Source: Paenibacillus sp. FSL R10-2782 (GTDB lineage Bacteria; Bacillota; Bacilli; Paenibacillales; Paenibacillaceae). From it: a stretch of 64,000 bases of DNA. Each line of letters starts with the position of its first letter. Positions within the stretch are counted from its first letter, which is position 1. A program made the translations under genes and the position numbers. Under the pieces are notes generated by a model. The model saw only the letters and a list, made by a program, of their open reading frames with translations, was not told the DNA's origin and ran no database searches. Shown here in pieces: positions 50,505 to 59,421 of this stretch. Location: NCBI RefSeq assembly GCF_038592985.1, contig NZ_CP151951.1, positions 1,479,001 to 1,543,000 of the forward strand, in the 5' to 3' direction.

Positions 50505-51338
50505 TTGTCACTATCCATTAACAGGCATCTGATCACGACTTCCTATGATACCTCCAATACGGTGAAGTCCAACGAGACTGGATTAAATAACACAGGTAAC
50601 ACCACACACAAGAAATCGAATGATTCACTCGAATTGAGCACGGAATTTATGGAATATGCGGGTGGAATGCAAACCTCGCTTCCTACGGAAAACTACAGTT
50701 ATGATTACAAATACGACCAGGATAAGCTTACGTTGAGTACAGATCAACAGAAAACGTTATTATCCGAGCTGCAAAGCTACCTGACCTCCTCAAGCGCTTT
50801 ATCTGAAACATATGAACCTACTAGAAGCACCAAGAACCCGCTGGCTTCAGTTACCGAGTTATTATCCAATCTGGATATTTCGACTATAACGGATGAGGAA
50901 GTATCGGATCTATTCGATAAAGTAGCAGAAACGATCCAGAATAATCGGCCTGCACCGCCGCCCAAAGATGACTCATTCCAGTCGGAGGTTGATAGCAGCG
51001 GTCTACCTCCTATGATGCAAGCGATGGGTGGAATTATGCCTCCGTTCGCATGGAATATACAGGAGACCTCGAACCAGGAGGGCAACAGCACTACATCTGA
51101 CAAGGAACTTACGGTAGATGAAAAAAGATCTCTCATGAGTGATTTGCAAAGTATCCTGAGTTCCAGTCTGGTGTCCGGGTCGACATCTTCAGAGGATGAT
51201 CAAGCAACAGATCTGTTGTCTGCATTAAAAAACGCATGGGGCAATACGGACGAATCGAATGCGACAGATGAAGAAATATTGGCTTTATTTGATAAAATCG
51301 CTAAAGTTTTCGAACAATCTGTTTCATCATCTTTTTAG
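50505..51338 (+). CDS. Low-complexity protein with duplicated helical unit, 277 aa
   Basis: TTG 50505 (MSLSINRHLITT) follows AGAGGAGATCTACT; an ATG at 50478 has no comparable site. The protein has no signal peptide and is rich in Ser, Thr, Asp and Asn. Two related blocks are visible: LSTDQQKTLLSELQSYLTSSSAL...LLSNLDISTITDEEVSDLFDKV near the middle and LTVDEKRSLMSDLQSILSSSLV...TDEEILALFDKI at the end. Each combines a helical hairpin with an LFDK motif. Function is unknown. The promoter carries four TTCAG repeats. Confidence 0.6.
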   Translation: MSLSINRHLITTSYDTSNTVKSNETGLNNTGNTTHKKSNDSLELSTEFMEYAGGMQTSLPTENYSYDYKYDQDKLTLSTDQQKTLLSELQSYLTSSSALSETYEPTRSTKNPLASVTELLSNLDISTITDEEVSDLFDKVAETIQNNRPAPPPKDDSFQSEVDSSGLPPMMQAMGGIMPPFAWNIQETSNQEGNSTTSDKELTVDEKRSLMSDLQSILSSSLVSGSTSSEDDQATDLLSALKNAWGNTDESNATDEEILALFDKIAKVFEQSVSSSF

Positions 51339-51418
51339 TCATACTTTGCAATACTATTACTTAGAGCATAGTTAGCCCACAACTGTAAACCCATACTATG
51401 ATAAAGGCGGAACCTTTT

Positions 51419-51775
51419 ATGAACATTTCATCGACTTCCAGCAGTTCTATATCTATTGCAAGCACTTCATCTTCATCCAGTACCAACGATACAGCTAGTC
51501 TGGAAAAGCAAAAAGCTCAACTTGAAGCGGAGTACAACAAGGTACAGCAAAGTAAGGATAATAAGGATACAAAAGAAACGAAAATGAAGCAGCTTCAGCA
51601 GCAAATTAAACAAATTGAAGCGCAGATTGCCCAGCAAAGTTCGCAATCCAGCAGCACGTCAACTTCAAAAGCGCAACAGCCAGCTCCACCAAGCAACACG
51701 GAATCCACTCGTGTCAACACTGCTAACAGTAGCGACATTACCGGTGTTGGGAAGTCATTGGATATTTCAATCTAA
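51419..51775 (+). CDS. FlxA-like Ser-rich coiled-coil protein, 118 aa
   Basis: ATG 51419 (MNISSTSSSSIS) has AAAGGCGGAACC upstream; ATG 51398 is earlier than this site. Poly-Ser/Thr N- and C-terminal thirds flank a coiled coil (LEKQKAQLEAEYNKV, ETKMKQLQQQIKQIEAQIAQQ). FlxA-like family members share this plan and have no clear function. It lies 80 bases after the previous gene and is followed by a terminator at 51833, so the two small genes form one transcript. Confidence 0.65.
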   Translation: MNISSTSSSSISIASTSSSSSTNDTASLEKQKAQLEAEYNKVQQSKDNKDTKETKMKQLQQQIKQIEAQIAQQSSQSSSTSTSKAQQPAPPSNTESTRVNTANSSDITGVGKSLDISI

Positions 51776-51832
51776 TCAAACTTTCTCTTCTCATTTTACG
51801 GCAGACAACAGACAACAGAAGACAGCAGTTAG

Positions 51833-51867
51833 CAGGCTCTCCGCCTCACCGGGGGCCTGTTTTTTTA
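51833..51867 (+). terminator. Terminator after the FlxA-like gene
   Basis: CAGGC (51833-51837) and GCCTG (51855-51859), with additional inner pairing, are followed by eight T. Confidence 0.75.
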
Positions 51868-51870
51868 GCA

Positions 51871-51919
51871 TTCAGCAAACCTTCAGTAAGCACTCATTTT
51901 ATTTTCAATCTAGTATTCT
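51871..51919 (+). promoter_or_regulatory. Second set of 11-bp spaced pentamers
   Basis: TTCAG at 51871 and 51882, CTCAT at 51893 and TTCAA at 51904 keep the same 11-bp step as the site at 50402. TATTCT at 51914-51919 lies where a -10 would be, in a position comparable with the first site. It precedes the secreted protein gene at 52046. Confidence 0.6.
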
Positions 51920-52045
51920 AAAATGAGTTTGTAGCCGATAAGGACAAGCAATTCACTCCTTATAAGCTCCCTGACACCTTGTAGAACCATCAAGTCTATG
52001 CATACAGGCTTCACCAAACTATACTTTGTGAAAAGGAATGATTTT

Positions 52046-53515
52046 ATGAAAAAGAAATTGAATGTAATCGCTACGGCTGTACTGCTGGCTTCCATTACTG
52101 CATCGTATGCTTATGCTAGCTCATCGACGGACGGGACGACCGCTGCATCTACTTCATCATCTGTAACCGCCACTCAAGAGGATTTTGCTACAGTAACTGC
52201 TACAGACACCAATTCGACAGGTACTAGCGCAACCGTAGAAGCCCTACCGGAAGGAACGCCTCCGGATGGAGAGCCACCCAGCGGACAACCAGGTGAAGGC
52301 TCGGACAGCTATACAGATAACGGAACAGCAAAATACACACAAAGCGGTAAAAGTGTAACCCTGTCCAAGCAAACGATTGCTGCGGATCAGGCAGATCAGT
52401 CGATTGTCAAAGTAACGGATAGTGGAAAATTAACACTTTCCAAATCCACTCTAACTAAAAAAGGTGCTACCTCATCGGACGATTACAGTAACTTTTACGG
52501 CCTGAACGCCGGGGTTTTAGCTGCCTCCGCCAGCACCATTCAGTTGTCGGATTCCACTATTAAAACGGATGCCAACGGAGCCAATGCGGTGTTTGCAACA
52601 GGAGAAGGCTCTACCATTAATGTAAAAGATGTTACCATTCAAACCAGCGCTGACTCCTCGCGTGGACTGGATGCTACCTTGAAGGGAACGGTTCATGCAA
52701 CGAATGTCAAAATCCAAACGACTGGTGAGCATTCCGCAGCTATTGCGACAGACCGGGGTAACGGTACGATTAATGTGACCAAAGCAACGGGCAAAACAAC
52801 AGGAAAAGGCTCCCCGGGCATCTATTCGACAGGTACGATTACTGTATCCAATTCGGATTTGAAAGCAACCGGATCGGAAGCGGCTGTCATTGAGGGTAGA
52901 AACAGCATTATGGTCAATAACACCAGCTTGTCTGGAGATGTAGATCGTGGCGTCATGCTGTATCAAAGCTTCTCGGGCGATGCCGAGGTCGGAACCAGCG
53001 TCTTTACGATGAATGGGGGTACATTGACGGCTAAGGCGGGGCCGATCTTCTATTCTACCAATACAGAAGCTGTGGTTAACCTGAAAGGGGCCAAATTAAA
53101 AGGAAATACAGGAGTGCTGCTGAACGCTGCTGCCGACAAGTGGGGAACCACAGGTTCAAACGGGGCTAACGTGACGCTGAACGCAGACAACCAAACACTG
53201 CCGGGCAGCATTACTGCGGATAAAGTCAGTTCCATTACCGCTAATCTGAAAAACAAGACAACCCTGAAAGGCGCTATGAATTCGGAAAATACAGCTAAAT
53301 CAGTTGCGTTAAATCTGGATAAAACAAGCAAATGGGTCGTTACAGCCGATTCCTATCTGACCTCTTTGACAGACAGTGATACTAAGCTCTCCAACATCGT
53401 GGATAACGGACACATCATTTATTATGATGCAAGTGCGAGTGCAAATAGCTGGTTGAACGGGGAAACCATTACCCTGTCCGGCGGTGGCAAGCTGACCCCA
53501 GTCAGTGCCTCATAA
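52046..53515 (+). CDS. Secreted beta-helix protein, 489 aa
   Basis: ATG 52046 follows AAAAGGAATG. A Sec signal peptide is clear (MKKKLNVIATAVLLASITASYAYA, cleavage after AYA). A Thr/Ser-rich linker with PPDGEPPSGQPGEG follows to about residue 95. The remaining 390 residues are repetitive beta strands with Asn/Thr/Gly/Asp pattern (KLTLSKSTLTKKG, STINVKDVTIQTSADSSRGLDA, SIMVNNTSLSGDVDRGVML), predicting a right-handed parallel beta-helix as in adhesins and pectate-lyase-like proteins. There is no LPXTG anchor. It is probably an extracellular or biofilm protein under the TTCAG-type promoter. Confidence 0.75.
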   Translation: MKKKLNVIATAVLLASITASYAYASSSTDGTTAASTSSSVTATQEDFATVTATDTNSTGTSATVEALPEGTPPDGEPPSGQPGEGSDSYTDNGTAKYTQSGKSVTLSKQTIAADQADQSIVKVTDSGKLTLSKSTLTKKGATSSDDYSNFYGLNAGVLAASASTIQLSDSTIKTDANGANAVFATGEGSTINVKDVTIQTSADSSRGLDATLKGTVHATNVKIQTTGEHSAAIATDRGNGTINVTKATGKTTGKGSPGIYSTGTITVSNSDLKATGSEAAVIEGRNSIMVNNTSLSGDVDRGVMLYQSFSGDAEVGTSVFTMNGGTLTAKAGPIFYSTNTEAVVNLKGAKLKGNTGVLLNAAADKWGTTGSNGANVTLNADNQTLPGSITADKVSSITANLKNKTTLKGAMNSENTAKSVALNLDKTSKWVVTADSYLTSLTDSDTKLSNIVDNGHIIYYDASASANSWLNGETITLSGGGKLTPVSAS

Positions 53516-53575
53516 GCAGCTTATTCGATAGAGTTGTTAGTTGAATCTATAAAAAAGATTGTGTTAAAATAGCTA

Positions 53576-53617
53576 AAGCCCATGTTGGATTCTTCCGTGC
53601 ATGGGCTTATTTGTTTT
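53576..53617 (+). terminator. Terminator after the secreted beta-helix gene
   Basis: AAGCCCATG (53576-53584) and CATGGGCTT (53600-53608) form a perfect 9-bp stem followed by ATTTGTTTT. Confidence 0.75.
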
Positions 53618-53690
53618 AAGCAATAAGAGCATTCAGCTTAAAATCGTTGACATAACCATCTATATTTGCAGGAACAGGAGATTAACAATA

Positions 53691-55334
53691 TTGACTCAAG
53701 TACAAGCACAACCAAATGAGAACGCATGGATTGCGAAATGGGAGTCAACTCAGCCGTTAACAGATAAATGGCTTACCGTAGGAGAAATACATTATTTTCT
53801 TAGCCATGCACTGATTATCATTACAGACGGGCAAGCGGTTTGGAACATTAATGGGCAGCATGTCCATGTTGCATTTGGGGATTTGATTGCCATCGAAAAA
53901 GGATCGTTGATTGAGGTTCTAGAGGGTGGGAATCTTGATCTGGCTGGCTGGAAAATTCAGTTTGATACGTATTCTTTCCACCAAGAACGAGAAATCATGA
54001 AATTTGAATGGCATGTACCTACCGGGAAAACCTATCAAAAGGTGCAGTTAACCCGCGGTTTTTTAGCGAGTATACGTGACCGTTTGAGTGAAGAACAAGT
54101 TTGTGATGGAATTAGTGAGATGATGGTTGAGAATCAACATCTTTTGTATGGATTATTGAAGAATTTATATCATATACAGCCAACTGAGCAGCAGACCACT
54201 GAAAATGGAATTATACGTTCTATCACCTATATGCAAGAACATTATGATGAAGTGATTACACGTGAGCAATTAGCACAGATGGCAGGCATAAGTCAGTGGC
54301 ATTATTCTCGGAAATTCAGTGAATTATGTGGCCAACCTCCATTAGAGTATCTAGCGAAATACAGGATTTATCGCGCACAAGAAGAGCTGTTATTAACTTC
54401 AGCGAAATCTCAAGAGATTGCTAAAAAAGTAGGTTTTGAGGATGCTCATTATTTTAGCCGCCGCTTCAAACATTTTACAGGTGTGTCACCAGGAAATTAT
54501 GTTCGAACCTTGGAGCAACGCAAAATTTTATCCATATCACCGCTTTGTGCTGACGTTTTAATTGATTTAGGCATCATACCCTATGCGGTTATGGTCACCC
54601 CCCTGCTATTACCACAGCATCAACGGCAATTATTTGAGAAACATCAAGTAGAATTGCTGGAAGTACCACAATACGATATCAATATAACTTTAATTCAACA
54701 AAAAAAGCCGGAGCTGATTGTTGGACATCTGTTAACGGAAGATACAAAGAAGAAATTGCGCACAATCGCACCCATTATCACAGGTCTTACCATCCATTTG
54801 GATGTTCTGCTTGACCAATTTGCAGCATTATTTAATAAAAATGCAGCAGCAGAAAAGCTCCAGGCTCAAATGGAAGAAGGAGTGAGAGCAGCAAGAAAAC
54901 AATTAAAAAGAATAATAGACTCCTCTGCTACAGTCATGGTTCTAAGAGTGGAACCCTTTGGATATCGATATCTTGGGGGATATTCAAGCGAGGTATCTCA
55001 ATTGCTGTATCAGAAGTTAGGACTATCACTCCCAGAATCGCTAAAGGCGGGAGAAGCATGGTTTAATCCATGCTCCCTTGAGCAGCTGCTTATGGCTAAT
55101 CCTGACTATCTATTTGTGGAGAAGCGTGTGATGGAGAATTTCAGCGCAGAGGAAAATATGAAGAAGCTCATGGAGAGCAGTCAGTGGGAAAATGTCAGAG
55201 CGGTTAAAGATCATCGGGTGTTCTATATAGATACGAGTCTGTGGGTGGATGGTAGTGGAGTTGTTGGGTATACGATGATTATGGATCAAATCGTGAGCAG
55301 TTTAATGGATTCACCAAATAATAGAGCACAATAA
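53691..55334 (+). CDS. Btr-like regulator: AraC domain fused to siderophore-binding domain, 547 aa
   Basis: TTG 53691 (MTQVQAQPNENAW) follows ACAGGAG at 10 bases. A cupin-like region (residues 30-110) and an AraC helix-turn-helix pair at about 180-280 (YDEVITREQLAQMAGISQWHYSRKF, KKVGFEDAHYFSRRFKHFTGVSPGNY) are followed by a substrate-binding-protein domain of about 240 residues without signal peptide (ISPLCADVLIDLGIIPYAV to IVSSLM). This is the architecture of B. subtilis Btr, which activates siderophore uptake when it binds bacillibactin. The C-terminal domain aligns with the lipoprotein encoded next. It therefore probably senses the same iron chelate in the cytoplasm. Confidence 0.88.
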   Translation: MTQVQAQPNENAWIAKWESTQPLTDKWLTVGEIHYFLSHALIIITDGQAVWNINGQHVHVAFGDLIAIEKGSLIEVLEGGNLDLAGWKIQFDTYSFHQEREIMKFEWHVPTGKTYQKVQLTRGFLASIRDRLSEEQVCDGISEMMVENQHLLYGLLKNLYHIQPTEQQTTENGIIRSITYMQEHYDEVITREQLAQMAGISQWHYSRKFSELCGQPPLEYLAKYRIYRAQEELLLTSAKSQEIAKKVGFEDAHYFSRRFKHFTGVSPGNYVRTLEQRKILSISPLCADVLIDLGIIPYAVMVTPLLLPQHQRQLFEKHQVELLEVPQYDINITLIQQKKPELIVGHLLTEDTKKKLRTIAPIITGLTIHLDVLLDQFAALFNKNAAAEKLQAQMEEGVRAARKQLKRIIDSSATVMVLRVEPFGYRYLGGYSSEVSQLLYQKLGLSLPESLKAGEAWFNPCSLEQLLMANPDYLFVEKRVMENFSAEENMKKLMESSQWENVRAVKDHRVFYIDTSLWVDGSGVVGYTMIMDQIVSSLMDSPNNRAQ

Positions 55335-55391
55335 TCCACTTCAATACGCACGGTTAGCTATGGAAGGATATCTTCTTATTTGATAATCTTT

Positions 55392-55410
55392 GATAATGAT
55401 AATTATTATC
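55392..55410. promoter_or_regulatory. Fur box upstream of the siderophore-binding lipoprotein
   Basis: GATAATGATAATTATTATC matches the 19-bp Fur consensus at 18 positions (T for C at position 13). It lies 20 bases before the ATG at 55430, where Fur would block transcription of the lipoprotein-flavoprotein operon in iron-rich cells. Confidence 0.85.
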
Positions 55411-55429
55411 AACAGAAGAGAGGGCCATC

Positions 55430-56410
55430 ATGTCAAAACGGGCAATGATACGATTGGGAACCGTACTGTTAGCTTTTACCTTCGTATTAGCAGCGTGTAC
55501 CAATGCACCAAAGCAGAAGGAAGCGGCTTCTTCCATAGGGAATCCAGAGAGCAGTGGAACAAGAGTGGTGAAGGATGCTTTTGGAGATGTGACAATCCCA
55601 TCTCATCCGAAAAATATGCTTGTCATGAGTTCCAAATATGCAGAGTATTTAATTGAAATGGGAATTACGCCACAAATGGTTTCATTTGTTCCCGAAATAG
55701 AACCGGCTTATCGGCTGCCATATTTTGAAAAGCATGGAGTTAAAATGATTCAAGAGCAGCAGTATCAAATGAATTATGAAAAATTGCTTCATTTATCGCC
55801 AGATTTGATTATCACACAAGGAGACGGGATGGATGCACAAGTATATGAAAAGGTATCCAGGATTGCTCCAACCATTGCTTTACAGGCAGGTAGCGGCATG
55901 TATGACGCAATGCCCAAATTAGCAGACCTCTTCGATAAGAAAACAGAATCCGAAAAGGTATTAGCTGAATTTGGGGAGAAGGCGACAAGGGCGAGAGAAA
56001 AAATTCATCAAGCTATTGGGAATAAAACGGTGCTTATTCTTCGAGTAGACCCCAAACAATACCGTTATTTAGGATCACAAGCTGGCGAGAGCAGTGAATT
56101 CTTTTATAAAACACTTGGGCTAACAATCCCTGAAATATTTAAAGACTCGAAAGACTGGTTTACACCATTTTCACTAGAGATTTTACCTGAAATCAAACCG
56201 GATTTTGTTTTCCTTGAGAAAAGAATGATACAAAATTATAACAGTGCAGATTCACTGAAAAGTTTGGAAGAAAACCCGTTATGGAAGAACATGGACGCTG
56301 TTAAAAATAACCATGTATTTCCACTAAAAACAAGTGATTTTGTTGAAGGTGAAGGTCCCATTGGATCAAGTCTGCTTATTGACTATGTCGTAGAAAAGTT
56401 GGTGCCTTAA
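55430..56410 (+). CDS. FecB-type iron-siderophore-binding lipoprotein, 326 aa
   Basis: A lipoprotein signal peptide ends in the lipobox LAAC (residues about 19-22). The mature part is a class III substrate-binding protein (FGDVTIPSHPKNMLVMSSKYAEYLIEMGI, LSPDLIITQGDGMDAQVYEKVSRIAPTIAL, VLILRVDPKQYRYLG). It captures ferric siderophores for an ABC permease. No permease or ATPase gene is adjacent, so it must use components encoded elsewhere. It shares long motifs with the Btr-like regulator upstream. A Fur box precedes it and the flavoprotein gene starts right after its stop codon. Confidence 0.9.
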   Translation: MSKRAMIRLGTVLLAFTFVLAACTNAPKQKEAASSIGNPESSGTRVVKDAFGDVTIPSHPKNMLVMSSKYAEYLIEMGITPQMVSFVPEIEPAYRLPYFEKHGVKMIQEQQYQMNYEKLLHLSPDLIITQGDGMDAQVYEKVSRIAPTIALQAGSGMYDAMPKLADLFDKKTESEKVLAEFGEKATRAREKIHQAIGNKTVLILRVDPKQYRYLGSQAGESSEFFYKTLGLTIPEIFKDSKDWFTPFSLEILPEIKPDFVFLEKRMIQNYNSADSLKSLEENPLWKNMDAVKNNHVFPLKTSDFVEGEGPIGSSLLIDYVVEKLVP

Positions 56411-57436
56411 ATGAAAACAGAGCAACGGGATATTTACGATATCACCATTATTGGCGGCGGCCCTGCTGGTATGTATGCTGCTTTTTATAGTGGAATGAGA
56501 GCGATGCGTACTAAATTAATTGACGCTAAACAGGAGCTGGGCGGATTTATGCGTACATATCCTGAGAAATTAGTCTGGGATGTGGGCGGAGTAGATCCGA
56601 TACGATGTGAGAGATTGATTGATGCCTTGGAGAGACAAGCGAAAACATTTGATCCCACTATTGTGTTAGGTCAGGAAATCGCACATTTGGAACGTCATGA
56701 GGATGTCTTTGTACTGACATCAAAAACGGGTGAATGTCACTACACACGTACTATATTATTATGTGCTGGAAGAGGAATGACACAAGTTCAAAAGCTGGAT
56801 GTTGAAGGGGCAAATCGGTATGAATTGACGAACCTTCATTACGTGATTACAGATTTGTCCAGATTTAAAGATAAGCGTGTTCTAATTTCAGGGGGCGGAG
56901 ATTCCGCGGTGGATTGGGCGAATGAAATTGTAAAGCTGGCCAAAGAAGTTATTGTGGCTCATAGACGAGATGAATTTACTGCACATGAACTTCCCGTAGC
57001 CCAAATGAGGGCATCTGCTAAGGTCATGACACCGTACATGATAGATTGCTTACATGGTGCGGGGGATTCTATTGGAAGCGTGGCTCTCAGGCATTTCAAG
57101 ACCGGTGCTATCAAGCAGGTTGAAGTAGATGAAGTTGTAGTCAGTCATGGATTTGATCGTGATTTCGGTGATGTATTGAATTGGGGGCTAGACAGGGAAG
57201 ATTATGGAGTCTCTGTTGATGCCCGAATGCGTACAAGCATCCCGGGAATTTTTGGGGCTGGAGACTTTATCACCTATGGCAGCAAGGTACGTTTAATTGC
57301 AGGAGCATTTAATGATGCCGTATTAGCCGTAAATAGTGCTAAGCTCTATCTGGAACCAACTGCTTCAGATATGGCTGGTGTTTCGTCTCATCATGCTGCC
57401 TTCTTTGAAAAAAATAAAGCGATCTTACAAGGTTGA
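56411..57436 (+). CDS. Ferredoxin-NADP reductase-like flavoprotein, 341 aa (copy 1)
   Basis: The ATG is the first triplet after the stop of the lipoprotein gene, so translation is coupled. The protein is of the thioredoxin-reductase-like FNR type (YumC/YcgT): FAD site [21 protein letters not shown] site [14 protein letters not shown], and C-terminal FGAGDFITYGSKVRLIAGAFNDAVLAVNSAK. The CxxC redox pair of thioredoxin reductase is absent. In this Fur-linked setting it may supply electrons for iron release from siderophores, directly or through a ferredoxin. That step is inferred from context. A strong terminator follows. Confidence 0.9.
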   Translation: MKTEQRDIYDITIIGGGPAGMYAAFYSGMRAMRTKLIDAKQELGGFMRTYPEKLVWDVGGVDPIRCERLIDALERQAKTFDPTIVLGQEIAHLERHEDVFVLTSKTGECHYTRTILLCAGRGMTQVQKLDVEGANRYELTNLHYVITDLSRFKDKRVLISGGGDSAVDWANEIVKLAKEVIVAHRRDEFTAHELPVAQMRASAKVMTPYMIDCLHGAGDSIGSVALRHFKTGAIKQVEVDEVVVSHGFDRDFGDVLNWGLDREDYGVSVDARMRTSIPGIFGAGDFITYGSKVRLIAGAFNDAVLAVNSAKLYLEPTASDMAGVSSHHAAFFEKNKAILQG

Positions 57437-57440
57437 TAAG

Positions 57441-57491
57441 AGATCACAGTAATTGACGAGATTTTTCTCGAATCATTACTGTGATCTTTTT
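57441..57491 (+). terminator. Strong terminator of the lipoprotein-flavoprotein operon
   Basis: AGATCACAGTAAT (57441-57453) and ATTACTGTGATCT (57475-57487) form a perfect 13-bp stem followed by TTTT. Confidence 0.9.
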
Positions 57492-57514
57492 GGTGTAATA
57501 AGAAAAATGAGAAG

Positions 57515-57870
57515 GTGACTTTACATGGAAATATTTATACAGTAGCTTTAATAAAGGGTCATATAGATCAAAATGGCTTAGTTTGTCTATATGTAGTATA
57601 CATTTCGTTGGCTTAATCATTTTTGAAATGGATTCAAGCGATTATAGATTTTAATTTTAACTGGGCGGAGGTTGATATTTTGTGGATAGATCAGAGCTAC
57701 AGAGGGAAGGGCTATGGTTCACAATTGCTTGGTGAGATCGAACAAATCGCCAAGATAAAGGGTGTACCTTTATACAACTCAACACATTTACTTTTCAGGC
57801 ACCCGGTTTTTATGAAAAGCAGGGGTATGTCGACTGGAAAGCTAGAAGTTATACTATAAAGAATAGGGAT
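57515..57870 (+). pseudogene. GNAT acetyltransferase remnant
   Basis: The core is readable as WAEVDILWIDQSYRGKGYGSQLLGEIEQIAKIKG (57655-57763), with the acetyl-CoA loop RGKGYGS; it is named only as a landmark. Near 57780 the frame changes, and the next frame continues TFTFQAPGFYEKQGYVDW, the usual end of this family. The N-terminal third has stops (near 57545 and 57615). At least two lesions make the gene non-functional. The intact Nudix gene begins 10 bases after the remnant. Confidence 0.75.
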
Positions 57871-57880
57871 AAAGAAAGGT

Positions 57881-58372
57881 ATGATCGGATTGACCACGGA
57901 AGTGACACACAAAATATATACGATGTGCATGATTCAGGACGGAACCAAGGTATTGCTCCTCAACAGACCGGATAAAAAGGGCTTTCCAGGTTACATCGCG
58001 CCAGGAGGGAAAGTAGAATTTCCAGAGAGCATTGTGAATGGGGCCATTCGTGAAGTGAAGGAAGAAACAGGATTAACCGTAACGGAAATTGTATTTAAAG
58101 GAATTGACGAATTTTGTGACCCTAGCAAAGGGTTAAGATACATGGTATTTAACTATTTGGCTACTGCGAGTGAAGGGGAGCTGCTAGAAAATCCTCCAGA
58201 AGGAGAACTGCTATGGGTGGATATGGAGGAAGCGCTCGATCTGCCGATGCAGGATTGGTTTAAGCAGAGATTCCCATTGTTTTTCGCTCCCGGTACCTTT
58301 GAGGTGAGCCAGGTGTGGATACAGGACACGAATGAAACTTTGGAAGCAACGATCAAAAACTATGGGGTGTAG
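57881..58372 (+). CDS. Nudix hydrolase (8-oxo-dGTP diphosphatase-like), 163 aa
   Basis: The Nudix box begins GGKVEFPESIVNGAIREVKEETGL (about residues 46-69, named as landmark) with all catalytic Glu. GFPGYIAPGGK just before it is typical of MutT-like 8-oxo-dGTP diphosphatases, as are FNYLATASEGELLENPPEGELLWVDMEEALDLP motifs later. It hydrolyses nucleotide diphosphate derivatives; the exact substrate is unknown. The ribosome site AAAGAAAGG is very close to the ATG. Its stop is 2 bases before the phosphotransferase gene, so the two are co-translated. Confidence 0.85.
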   Translation: MIGLTTEVTHKIYTMCMIQDGTKVLLLNRPDKKGFPGYIAPGGKVEFPESIVNGAIREVKEETGLTVTEIVFKGIDEFCDPSKGLRYMVFNYLATASEGELLENPPEGELLWVDMEEALDLPMQDWFKQRFPLFFAPGTFEVSQVWIQDTNETLEATIKNYGV

Positions 58373-58374
58373 AG

Positions 58375-59382
58375 ATGACAACGACCATTTATTTTTCATC
58401 TAATCGGTTGGGGGAGGTAGCAGATGATCAATTGCAGAGGATGCTGGATCGTTTCAATCTGGGTCGCCTGCGATCTTCGGGGAAAACGGCAGAAGGCGTC
58501 ATGGGACAAACCCTCTATATTTCTTCGACGGCTGGACAATTTGTGTTGAAGGGCAACCCGCTTTTTCAAGGGCAATGGGTGGAAGAGCAGTTTATAGTGG
58601 AGCAACTACATACAAGGACCCAAATTCCTGTGCCTGCACCGTATCTTGTGGATGAAACCGAGGATATTTTTGGCTGGAGCTATGCTGTTATGCCCCGTTT
58701 AGACGGTCAGCATATACATACGCCCGAGCTGCAAGCGAAACTGACACCGCCTGATCGACAACAGATGGCTGAAATGCTGGCTACTGTACTACTGGAGCTT
58801 CATAGCTGGAAGGTTGAGAACAGTGGAGAGCTGGATACAATCAGTCTGGCTATTCGTCCTTTTGATGTCTCTTATCGGGCGTGGTTATATGGACGTATCC
58901 GCTACTGGCTAGAGGATGCCCGAAAATACTCAGACATTTCCGTGCAGGACATAGCATGGGTAGAGGGCATATTGGAAGGCTCACGCCAAGCATTCGATCA
59001 ACTGAATACCCACACATTTGTAATGGGAGATTTTAAACCGCAAAATTTCCTTGTTAAAAACGGCGATGGTGATTGGAGAGTCAGTGGACTTTTTGATTTT
59101 ACAACAGCCTATTTTGGTGACGGGGTTGCAGACCTTCCGAAAATAACCATAATGTATTTGGAGAATGGAGAGGAAGAGCTGGCAAGACGTTTTCTTACAG
59201 CTTACGTGAAAGGGATGAAAGACAAAAAAGGATTTGTAGAGCGCTTCCGGGTGCATATGCTGCATCAGCAGATTTTAAATTGGGGCTGTGCCAAAGCGAT
59301 GAAGCAGGTCACTTGGGATGACAAGCAATCTTTTACAGATTGGGCCCGTAAATTCACGGATATTGAGATATATGAACACTAG
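58375..59382 (+). CDS. Aminoglycoside phosphotransferase (APH)-family protein, 335 aa
   Basis: ATG 2 bases after the Nudix stop. The APH fold is evident: N-lobe with GQFVLKGNP (Lys), FIVEQLHTRTQIPVPAPYLV, YAVMPRLDG hinge, catalytic loop VMGDFKPQNFLV with Asp and Asn, and metal motif GLFDFTTAYFGD. Many such proteins phosphorylate small metabolites or antibiotics. This one has no sign of being acquired as a resistance gene, and its substrate is not predictable. It is likely in one operon with the Nudix and GNAT genes. Confidence 0.85.
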   Translation: MTTTIYFSSNRLGEVADDQLQRMLDRFNLGRLRSSGKTAEGVMGQTLYISSTAGQFVLKGNPLFQGQWVEEQFIVEQLHTRTQIPVPAPYLVDETEDIFGWSYAVMPRLDGQHIHTPELQAKLTPPDRQQMAEMLATVLLELHSWKVENSGELDTISLAIRPFDVSYRAWLYGRIRYWLEDARKYSDISVQDIAWVEGILEGSRQAFDQLNTHTFVMGDFKPQNFLVKNGDGDWRVSGLFDFTTAYFGDGVADLPKITIMYLENGEEELARRFLTAYVKGMKDKKGFVERFRVHMLHQQILNWGCAKAMKQVTWDDKQSFTDWARKFTDIEIYEH

Positions 59383-59421
59383 GCAGAAGAATTGCGAGTT
59401 TAATAGGAGGAAGTGATAGGC

